A stretch of DNA of 64,000 nucleotides from CAVYVZ01 sp963772065 (GTDB taxonomy: Bacteria; Acidobacteriota; Vicinamibacteria; Vicinamibacterales; UBA2999). Made by a program: the position numbers and the translations under genes. This document shows positions 57,662-64,000 of the stretch, piece after piece (the stretch's first letter is position 1; each line of letters begins with the position of its first letter). A model generated the notes under the pieces. The model made no database searches, was not told the DNA's origin, and saw nothing but the letters and a program-made list of their open reading frames with translations. The stretch covers positions 1,178,001 to 1,242,000 of the forward strand of contig CAVYVZ010000010.1 in assembly GCA_963772065.1 (NCBI GenBank), in the 5' to 3' direction.

Positions 57662-58612
57662 TCACACGAACAAAGAGGAAACCGAGGTTTCCTCGTGAAT
57701 GCTCCGAATCGCCTGGCCCAGCAGCCGCGCCACCGACAGCACGACGATCTTCTTGCACTGCTGCGCCGCGCTGCCCAGCGGAATCGTGTTCGTCACGATC
57801 AGCTGGTCGACCGGCGCGCTCTCGACACGCTCGATCGCCGGCCCGGAGAGCACGCCGTGCACCGCGCACGCGAGCACGCGCTCGGCTCCGGCCGCCTTCA
57901 GCGCCGACGCCGCCTTCTGAATCGTGCCAGCCGTGTCGATGATGTCGTCCTGCAGAATACAGGTGCGTCCTTCGACGTCGCCGATCACGTTCATCACTTC
58001 CGCTGTGCCGTCCTCGCTGCGCCGCTTGTCGACGACGGCCAGCTCCGCGTCGAGCCGCTTCGCATACGCCCGGGCCCGCTCGGCGCCGCCCGCATCGGGC
58101 GACACGATCGTCAGCTTCGGGTGGTTCAGCCGCGCGAGGTACTCGATGATCACCGGCGCCGCGAACAAGTGGTCCACCGGGATGTCGAAGAACCCCTGAA
58201 TCTGCGCCTTGTGCAGATCCATCGTCAGCACGCGATGGGTGCCGGCCGCGCTGAGCAGGTTGGCGACCAGCTTCGCGGAAATCGGCACGCGCGGCTTGTC
58301 CTTGCGGTCCTGCCGCGCATAGCCGTAGTACGGCACCACCGCCGTGATGCGCGCCGCCGACGAGCGGCGGAACGCGTCGATCATCACCAGCATTTCCATC
58401 AGATGCTGGTCCACCGGGTTCGACGTCGGCTGCACGATGAAGACGTCGGTGCCGCGGATGTTCTCGTCGATCTGGAACGAGACCTCGCTGTCGGGAAACC
58501 GCCGCAGCCGGGCCTGACCCACGGGAATGCCGAGGAAATCTGCGATTTCCTTCGCCAGCTGCGGATGCGCGCTGCCCGAGAAAATCTTCAGCTCGCCAAA
58601 GCCGGTCGGCAT
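57662..58612 (-). CDS. prs: Ribose-phosphate pyrophosphokinase
   Basis: 316 residues from ATG 58612 (MPTGFGELKIFSGSAHPQLA). Motifs: RRFPDSEVSFQIDENIRGTD, YYGYARQDRKDKPRVPISAK (ATP/flexible loop), VLTMDLHKAQIQGFFDIPVD, IVSPDAGGAERARAYAKRL (Mg2+ site) and the PRPP loop LQDDIIDTAGTIQKAAS. It makes PRPP for nucleotides, His and Trp. The upstream in-frame start at 58639 adds nine residues and has no support. tRNA-Gln lies 64 bp upstream. Confidence 0.96.
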   Translation of the reverse strand: MPTGFGELKIFSGSAHPQLAKEIADFLGIPVGQARLRRFPDSEVSFQIDENIRGTDVFIVQPTSNPVDQHLMEMLVMIDAFRRSSAARITAVVPYYGYARQDRKDKPRVPISAKLVANLLSAAGTHRVLTMDLHKAQIQGFFDIPVDHLFAAPVIIEYLARLNHPKLTIVSPDAGGAERARAYAKRLDAELAVVDKRRSEDGTAEVMNVIGDVEGRTCILQDDIIDTAGTIQKAASALKAAGAERVLACAVHGVLSGPAIERVESAPVDQLIVTNTIPLGSAAQQCKKIVVLSVARLLGQAIRSIHEETSVSSLFV

Positions 58613-58675
58613 GAGTGGATCACCGATCGTACGTTTCACGACTGCTACTCAGTCTCCGCTACTCGCCAAAAATAC

Positions 58676-58750
58676 TGGTTGGGGCGGAAGGATTCGAACC
58701 TTCGAATACGGGATCCAAAGTCCCGCGCCTTACCGCTTGGCCACGCCCCA
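58676..58750 (-). tRNA. tRNA-Gln (TTG)
   Basis: 75 nt with an encoded CCA. Acceptor TGGGGCG pairs with CGCCCCA; the anticodon loop is CTTTGGA (TTG). It lies between ispE and prs, same strand. Confidence 0.96.
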
Positions 58751-58809
58751 TTACACACGTGGAGCCACCTTCAAGGAGACGTCCGGCTAGGGCGGTGCAA
58801 ACGCTTAGT

Positions 58810-59739
58810 CTAGTCGATGCGCGGTTTACGGGCAAGCGTGCGGCTGGCAACGGGCCGCGAACGGCGCGCGTACTCGCCGCGGCCGAGCGATTCGGTCAGG
58901 ATCGCAACCCACCCCGACGCGCCGAGGGTTTCCATCGCCGCCTGCGCGTCTCCCCGCCGTTGGAAGAGGCCAAAAACAGCCGAGCCGCTGCCGGACATGG
59001 CCGCGGCCAGCGCGCCGGCCCGCCTGAGCGCCGCTTTCATCTGGTCGATCTCCCGGTGGCGTCTTGAAATCGGAGGCTCGAGGTCGTTGATCATCTGCGC
59101 GGCGCGCGACGGCCAGGGGCCTGGCACATGCTGCGGCTCGCGAATCACGCCGCGATCGCCGTCGCGGTCGGCGTCGTACCAGCCATAGGCATCCGCAGTC
59201 GAGACGCCGAACCCTGGAATGAGCAGCACGACCCAATGGCGCGCCAGATCCGCCAGTGGATACACCTCCTCACCGCGGCCGAGGCCGAGCGCCGTCCCGC
59301 CAGCCAGGAAGAACGGGACGTCGGCGCCCAGCGAGACGGCGACATCGGTCAACTGCGACGGCTTGACGTTCAGGCGCCACGCGCGCGCCAGCGCGATCAG
59401 CGCCGCGGCCCCATCGGCGCTGCCGCCGCCGAGACCCGCCTGCGGCGGAATGCGCTTCTCGAGACGGACGGCGATGTCGCGCAGCTCTCCGGACCTGCGC
59501 GCGGCGCGCCACAGCGCCTCCCCCGCCTTCCAGATCAGATTCGACCGGTCGAGCGGAACGCCCGCCGCGGTGCATTCGATGGCGAACGGACCGGGACGCG
59601 CAATCACGGTGAGCGTGTCGTGCAGCGCGATCGCCTGAAAGACCGTGCGCAGCTCGTGGAAGCCGTCGGCGCGCGTGCCGAGCACGCGCAGGTCCAGATT
59701 GATCTTCGCGTGCGCTCGAATTCGAACGCAGGTGGTCAT
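58810..59739 (-). CDS. ispE: 4-diphosphocytidyl-2-C-methyl-D-erythritol kinase
   Basis: 309 residues. The GHMP kinase start is RIRAHAKINLDLRVLGTRAD, the ATP loop is IPPQAGLGGGSADGAAALIA and motif 3 is AMSGSGSAVFGLF. The DVPFFLAGGTALGLGRGEEV segment is typical of IspE. It phosphorylates CDP-ME in the MEP pathway, between the two activities of the IspDF fusion 11 kb away. It overlaps the lipoprotein gene upstream by 4 bp. Confidence 0.95.
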   Translation of the reverse strand: MTTCVRIRAHAKINLDLRVLGTRADGFHELRTVFQAIALHDTLTVIARPGPFAIECTAAGVPLDRSNLIWKAGEALWRAARRSGELRDIAVRLEKRIPPQAGLGGGSADGAAALIALARAWRLNVKPSQLTDVAVSLGADVPFFLAGGTALGLGRGEEVYPLADLARHWVVLLIPGFGVSTADAYGWYDADRDGDRGVIREPQHVPGPWPSRAAQMINDLEPPISRRHREIDQMKAALRRAGALAAAMSGSGSAVFGLFQRRGDAQAAMETLGASGWVAILTESLGRGEYARRSRPVASRTLARKPRID

Positions 59740-60560
59740 GGTTGGGGTGATTCGCTACCGCGAAGCGGGCCCGCGTCGCGCAGCTCGTCGAGCGTGATCG
59801 GCAGCGCATCCCGCGGTACGTCCACGGCGAAGGCCGCGGGATCGACGGGCACGTTCGTTTCGAGCTGCGAGATCCGCGCGGTCATGTCCACACGAGGCGC
59901 CTCGGCCCGCACCAATCGCACGGATTGAGGAAACGCGCCAGCGGCTGCCGCATATTCGATGCGCCATGGGCCACGCACGGCGGCGCGCAGCTGCCAGGTG
60001 CCGCCCACGCGGCGCAGGTAGATCGTGGCTCCATCCTGGAGCTCGATCGATCGCCAGTCCGCGCCGTACTCCGCGCCGTTCACGGCTTTCGGCGCCGGCA
60101 TCACGCAACCGGTGAGAATCGCCTGGAGGTCCTCGGGCGCAAGGGCGACGCCGGTCAGCGCACCGAGAATCTCCGCCGCGGAAGCTCCTCGAAGCACGCG
60201 ATGGTCGCGCGGAAGGAGCAGCGTCGCCTCACCACCGCGCGCGACGAGGATGAACGCCGGCGCGCCGAACGGCGCGAGGCCCTCCAGCCGCATGGCATCG
60301 GGCGATTGAAACCCGGCCAGCGCGCGACCACGCACTTTCTGGTCGCCGGCATGGCCCGACAACGCCAGCTCCGCGGTCAACGTGCGAACGCTGCTGCAGC
60401 TCTTCGTGATGCCGGCATGGATCGCGGCGAAGTCCGCCAGCGGTCTTCCCGGACCGGTTGGGAGCGGGACGGTGCGCGGCGCGCACCCGGCGGCAAGAAC
60501 GGAAATGCAACATGCAAAATGCCAGATGCACGCACGCGTGCGCACACGCTCACTTTGCAT
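59736..60560 (-). CDS. LolB-like/DUF4292-type outer-membrane lipoprotein
   Basis: 274 residues. The N-terminus carries a lipobox (SVLAAGC, Cys26), so the mature protein is probably lipid-anchored. The body shows SCSSVRTLTAELALSGHAGD, QKVRGRALAGFQSPDAMRLE and GLAPFGAPAFILVARGGEAT, the incomplete beta barrel of LolB/LppX-like carriers, which move lipoproteins or lipids across the periplasm. The signal peptide (CIWHFACCISVLAAG) is encoded inside a TTTTGCA-type repeat. The gene overlaps the TPR gene end by 11 bp and ispE by 4 bp. Confidence 0.75.
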   Translation of the reverse strand: MQSERVRTRACIWHFACCISVLAAGCAPRTVPLPTGPGRPLADFAAIHAGITKSCSSVRTLTAELALSGHAGDQKVRGRALAGFQSPDAMRLEGLAPFGAPAFILVARGGEATLLLPRDHRVLRGASAAEILGALTGVALAPEDLQAILTGCVMPAPKAVNGAEYGADWRSIELQDGATIYLRRVGGTWQLRAAVRGPWRIEYAAAAGAFPQSVRLVRAEAPRVDMTARISQLETNVPVDPAAFAVDVPRDALPITLDELRDAGPLRGSESPQP

Positions 60561-60582
60561 TTTGCATTTTTACTTTTGCATC
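60501..60582. repeat. TTTTGCA-type inverted repeat at the TPR-lipoprotein junction
   Basis: GGAAATGCAACATGCAAAATGCC on the left, in words of ATGCAA, faces GCATTTTGCATTTTTACTTTTG on the right, in words of TTTTGCAT, with a CGCACGCGTGCGCACACG core. The element spans the last codons of the TPR gene (…VKMQNAK) and the first ~20 codons of the lipoprotein gene. Confidence 0.75.
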
Positions 60583-62065
60583 GCGGATCTTTTTTTCGAT
60601 GCCCGCCCGCTCGATGTCCTCGCCGTCTCCGGCCAGCGCCTTGTTCCACGCCGCGACGGCTTCGGGATGCTTGCCACGCTTGGCGAGCAGATCGCCATAG
60701 TGATCCTGGACCACCGAGTTGCGCGGCAGGCCGTCAGCCGCCTTCGCGAGATACGTCTCGGCCTGAGAGAGATCGCCCCGCTTGAAGTGCGCCCAGCCAA
60801 GACTGTCGAGGTACGACGGGTTCTCCGGATCGATCGCCAGCGCGCGCGTGATCAACTGCACCGATTCATCGAGGCGCTGCCCGCGGTCGGCGAGCATGTA
60901 GCCGAGATAGTTGAGCACGTCGGCTTCCGCCGGAAACCGCTTCGCCGCCGACTCCAGCGTCTTCAGCGCCTCGTCGGCACGGCCGGCATCGGTGTACAGA
61001 TCGGCCATCGAGAGGTACACGCCGCTGTCATCGGGATGCGAGCGGACGGCGGATTCGAGGAGCGCAAGGGCCGCGGACTGATTGCCCGTCTCGAAGAGGA
61101 CGCGCGCCTGCAGACGCGTGAAGCGCAAGTCGTCGGGGAACTTCTTCTGCGCCGCAGACGCGAATGCCGACGCTTCCTGATACTTCTTCGCCTGCATGAA
61201 CGTCTGCGCAAGAAACGCAGCAATGCCGGCGTCGTTCGGCACGAGCGCCTGTGCCTTCGTCAGCGTGTCGATCGCCTTGTCGTACTCGCCGTTCACCGAA
61301 TGCTGGCGGCTGAGGGCGATGAGCGCGCGTAGATCTTTCGGGTTGGCCGCGAGGGCACGCGCGTACGCCCGCGACGCCTCGTCGGGCTTGCCGGCCCGCT
61401 CGTAGAACTGCGCCAGCATCGACGCCAGCCTCGGCTCATCGTCCACGACCGCGGCCAGCACGTCCGCTGCCTCGTCGTTGCGCCCGGCGGCGCCGAGCGC
61501 CTGCGCGAGCGCCAGGCGCGCCTGAATCGAGTACCGAATTCTGCTCGAGCACACGAGTCAGCCGCTCGATCGCTTTCTCGTTGTCGCCGCTGCGAAGGTA
61601 GAGACGGCCCAGATTGAACTGGAGGTTCACATCGGTGCCACCGCCCGGCGTGGCCGCCACCTTCTCGAGATGCTCGATTGCCGTTTTGGTGAACTCCGGT
61701 GCCTTGGCTTCCTGCCCGTTTTCAGCGGCGCTTTCCGCGTATGCGGAATACACCAGGCCGAGGACGCGATGCGCTTCGATGTTCTGAGGATTGCGCGACA
61801 ACGCTTCGCCGGCGGCTTGCTCCGCGGCGGCAGCGTCGTTCTGCCGCATGTGAAACGCCGCCAGCTCGGCCCGGATCTCCGCGGACTTGGGATCCGCGGC
61901 CGCAGCCCGCTCCAGCGCCGCGAGCGCGCCCTTGACGTCGCCGTCCTGCTCGAGCCGCCGGGCCAGCAGGAACTCGAGATACGAATCGCCTTCCTGCGCG
62001 GCCGCCACCGCCGGCACGGCCAACAGCGCGGCGAGCGACAGCACAACAGGAACCCACTTCGGCAT
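60550..62065 (-). CDS. Secreted TPR-repeat protein, frame broken once
   Basis: About 505 residues if repaired. A signal peptide (VVLSLAALLAVPAVAAAQ) is followed by roughly ten tetratricopeptide repeats, for example LERAAAADPKSAEIRAELAA, GRLYLRSGDNEKAIERLTRV, YARALAANPKDLRALIALSR and ITRALAIDPENPSYLDSLGW. The frame slips near 61545, between TRVLEQN and RYSIQARLALAQALG. Such periplasmic TPR proteins scaffold envelope complexes. The overlapping LolB-like lipoprotein downstream suggests a shared role in the outer membrane. The last residues come from the repeat element. Confidence 0.85.
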
Positions 62066-62152
62066 CTAGCTAATTGTAACGTCTTGGAACGTTGTTCGTT
62101 GTTCGTGGGCTTCGGTGGGTCTACGACAAGACGAAAAACGGCTCTGTCCGAT

Positions 62153-62198
62153 CACGGACCACGGACTACGGACTACGGACTACGGACTACGGACTACG
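62153..62198. repeat. GGACTAC tandem repeat between the TPR and Trm112 genes
   Basis: Six copies of a 7-bp unit (two CACGGAC, then four TACGGAC) and a partial seventh run head to tail. A second word family, GTTGTTCGTTGTTCGTGG, lies just left of it (62092-62108). The element is in the 160-bp divergent spacer, so it may touch both promoters. Confidence 0.8.
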
Positions 62199-62225
62199 TT
62201 GCTAAGTTCTAGCTATATTTCCGCC

Positions 62226-62396
62226 ATGCCAGTTGACGCCGAGCTCCTCGAGATCCTCGCTTGCCCGAACTGCAAGACGCCCGTCAAGCTCGTGAAGAAC
62301 GGGACGGCGCTCAAGTGCGATCAATGCCACCGCGTGTACCCGATCAAAGACGACATCCCGGTCATGCTGATCGACGAAGCAACCATTGAACCCTAG
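62226..62396 (+). CDS. Trm112-like zinc-ribbon protein
   Basis: 56 residues from ATG 62226, starting MPVDAELLEILACPNCKTPV. Two Cys pairs (CPNC and CDQC) flank LVKNGTALK, then HRVYPIKDDIPVMLIDEA, the full Trm112/YcaR pattern. In eukaryotes and archaea Trm112 activates methyltransferases; bacterial members of this length are mostly uncharacterised and often lie beside LPS genes (as YcaR does beside kdsB). A glycosyltransferase gene follows. Confidence 0.9.
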   Translation: MPVDAELLEILACPNCKTPVKLVKNGTALKCDQCHRVYPIKDDIPVMLIDEATIEP

Positions 62397-62582
62397 TCGT
62401 TCCACGTTCCCGGTTCCACGTTCCCGGTTCTTGTTCGGGGTTCTGTTCGGCAGGATGCAGGTGAGGCGCTCGCGTTCGGCGACGGCGAATGAGAACGACG
62501 AACCCCGAACAACGAACCGAGAACCGTGAACCGAACCGAGAACACGAACCGGGAACCAGGAACCGGGAACCAGGAACCGCGG
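62397..62582. repeat. GGAACC-type inverted repeat between the Trm112 and GT9 genes
   Basis: The left arm (62397-62450) has words CCACGTTCCCGGTTCC and TTGTTCGGGGTTC. The right arm (62495-62582) has the complements GAACCCCGAACAACGAACC, here in parts, and AACCGGGAACCAGGAACC. The right arm extends into the GT9 reading frame and encodes its first ~19 residues (NREPGTGNQEP). Confidence 0.8.
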
Positions 62583-63635
62583 CGTATTCTCATTGTGCGG
62601 CTTCGCCTGCTCGGCGACGTGGTGTTGACGACCCCGGTGATACGAGCGCTGCGACGGAAGTTTCCCGACGCCCACCTGAGCTATCTGGTCGAACCCGCAG
62701 CCGCGGCGGCGGTCAGCGGGAATCCGCATCTGAACGAAGTGATCGTCGCGCCGAAGCGGCGCGGCGTGGCCCGATGGATGGACGATCTGGCGCTCGCGCG
62801 CCGGCTGCGCCGCGAGCGCTACGATCTGGTGATCGATCTGCACGGGGGGCCGCGCGCCGCGTGGCTCGCCTGGGCAACGCGGGCGGCCGTCCGCATCGGC
62901 TACACGATCACGGGCCGCGCCTGGATGTACACTCACGCGGTCGCGCGCGCGGACGACCTCCTGCCACGCCACTCGGTGGTCAATCAGTGGGATCTCCTGG
63001 CGCCGCTCGGCATCGATGCACCCGATCCGTCCCGGGACGCGATCGAAATCACCGAGGATGCCGGCGCGGCCCGAAGCGTCGACCTCAAGCTTCGCGCCGC
63101 GGGCATCGGGCCGGACCACCTCATCGTCGTCATCCACGTCAGCGCAGGAAACCCGTTCCGCCGCTGGCCCGCCGAGGCGTTTACCACCCTGGCCGTTCGA
63201 TTGGCGGCGGCCGACGACCGGCGGCGCATCGTGATGACGTCCGGGCCGTCCGAGGCCGAGGCCGCGTCCCGGATCGTGGCGGCGGCGCGCCTGCGCCTCG
63301 GACCGCACGAATACCGGGTGTCCGACCCGGATTTGAATGTTCCAGAACTGCACGCCCTCACCGGCCGCGCGGCGGTGTACATTGGAGGAGATAGCGGACC
63401 GCTCCACGTAGCCAGCGGAACGACCACCCCGATCGTCGCCCTGTTCGGCCCGACGCTGCCCGAGCGCTCGATGCCGTGGCGCGATCCCCGGTGGTTCGCC
63501 GAAGCCGTGGACGCGGGGCCGCTGCCGTGCCGTCCGTGCCGGCAACGCGCGTGCGTGACGGCCGACTTCCGATGCCTGGAAGGCATAACGCCCGAACAGG
63601 TGGTTGACGCGGCAGAGCGAGCACTACGCAGATGA
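62526..63635 (+). CDS. Glycosyltransferase family 9 (ADP-heptose:LPS heptosyltransferase-like)
   Basis: 369 residues. The family start RILIVRLRLLGDVVLTTPVI is at residue ~20. The C-terminal nucleotide-sugar domain has VVIHVSAGNPFRRWPAEAFT and YIGGDSGPLHVASGTTTPIV, then ALFGPTLPERSMPW. It would transfer heptose or a related sugar to lipid A-core. No start codon lies between the conserved ILIV and ATG 62526, so the repeat-encoded lead MNRTENTNREPGTGNQEP is probably translated. A Cys cluster (CRPCRQRACVTADFRC) near the end is common in GT9. It overlaps the next gene by 4 bp. Confidence 0.88.
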   Translation: MNRTENTNREPGTGNQEPRRILIVRLRLLGDVVLTTPVIRALRRKFPDAHLSYLVEPAAAAAVSGNPHLNEVIVAPKRRGVARWMDDLALARRLRRERYDLVIDLHGGPRAAWLAWATRAAVRIGYTITGRAWMYTHAVARADDLLPRHSVVNQWDLLAPLGIDAPDPSRDAIEITEDAGAARSVDLKLRAAGIGPDHLIVVIHVSAGNPFRRWPAEAFTTLAVRLAAADDRRRIVMTSGPSEAEAASRIVAAARLRLGPHEYRVSDPDLNVPELHALTGRAAVYIGGDSGPLHVASGTTTPIVALFGPTLPERSMPWRDPRWFAEAVDAGPLPCRPCRQRACVTADFRCLEGITPEQVVDAAERALRR

Positions 63636-64000
63636 CCAGCACAACCATGAGCATGCCGGGGACGAGGCGCAGCGCGCTGAGCCTCGATCGCGTGACGTTC
63701 GGCCTGCTGCTCGCGTTCGTGGCCGCGCTGCAGATCTCGATCGCGGCGGCCCACGTCCTGCTCGCCGCCACGCTCGCATGCTGGGCAGCCCTGCTCCTGC
63801 GCGAGCACGAGCGGCCCCATGCGCCCGCGTTCTTCGTGCCGCTGGTGGCCTACGCGGCGTGGACGCTCGTGGCGACGCTGTTCTCGTTCAACTTCGGCAT
63901 CAGCCTGATCGACGACAAGCAGCTCGTGCTCTTCCTCATCGTGCCGGCCGTATTCCAGATCGCGCGGGGAGAGCGGGCCGCCACCGTGATCGACATCATC
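63632..64000 (+). CDS. O-antigen ligase/Wzy-like membrane protein (partial, 5' end)
   Basis: Starts at ATG 63632, overlapping the GT9 stop as ATGA, and stays open for 123 codons to the window edge. Hydrophobic helices are FGLLLAFVAALQISIAAAHV, LLAATLACWAALLL, FFVPLVAYAAWTLVATLFSF and QLVLFLIVPAVFQIA. The 'SFNFGISLIDDKQLVLFLIV' stretch resembles the first part of WaaL/Wzy_C proteins, which join or polymerise O-antigen in the periplasm. With the GT9 gene this marks an LPS or capsule locus. The assignment rests on the N-terminal third only. Confidence 0.75.
   Translation, partial: MTSTTMSMPGTRRSALSLDRVTFGLLLAFVAALQISIAAAHVLLAATLACWAALLLREHERPHAPAFFVPLVAYAAWTLVATLFSFNFGISLIDDKQLVLFLIVPAVFQIARGERAATVIDII

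Overview
The window looks like chromosome from a high-GC acidobacterium, most likely class Vicinamibacteria (subdivision 6). I infer this from gene content: many secreted S9 peptidases, alpha/beta hydrolases, MBL hydrolases and VOC proteins, DUF6886 and DUF1801 proteins, a fused ispDF, and a Gram-negative envelope. I did not use a database match. Nearly everything from 10 to 62 kb lies on the minus strand.

Layout. 0-30 kb is accessory and secretory: a ROK repressor, small cytosolic proteins, an FGE-like protein with a Cys-type sulfatase, methyltransferases, a truncated ToxR-type regulator, a VPS10-like beta-propeller, Fpg/MutM, LysE, CorA, acetamidase, several secreted hydrolases, and a VOC-SpoIIE phosphatase fusion. 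At 28.8-30.2 kb, just beyond the rpoC terminator, small genes are separated by integron attC-like sites, with no integrase in view (a CALIN-like cluster). A 104-bp degenerate copy of an internal rpoC segment lies at 27.3 kb.

30.4-44.5 kb is the classic transcription/translation block in transcription order: tRNA-Thr(TGT), tRNA-Tyr, tRNA-Gly, tRNA-Thr(GGT), tuf, rpmG, tRNA-Trp, secE, nusG, rplK, rplA, rplJ, rplL, rpoB, rpoC, then a strong intrinsic terminator. 44.5-62 kb holds more housekeeping genes: TPR protein, LolB-like lipoprotein, ispE, tRNA-Gln, prs, rplY, pth, rpsF-rpsR-rplI-terminator, dnaB, alr, radA, PIN/TRAM, plsC, ispDF, gltX, rlmB. The right end turns to the plus strand with a Trm112-like protein, a GT9 heptosyltransferase-like enzyme and the start of an O-antigen-ligase-like protein, which suggests an LPS or capsule locus.

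Two themes stand out. First, single-base indels break many reading frames, including rpoC, rplA, tuf and rpmG, which cannot be dead in a living cell. The source sequence therefore probably carries uncorrected indel errors, and most apparent pseudogenes here should not be taken at face value. Second, the housekeeping spacers carry degenerate, word-like inverted repeats. Each spacer or group of spacers has its own unit (CTTAAG-type, CTGATTCC-type, GGACTAC-type, GGAACC-type, TTTTGCA-type), and several run into the coding ends of the flanking genes. I could not assign these to a known repeat family.
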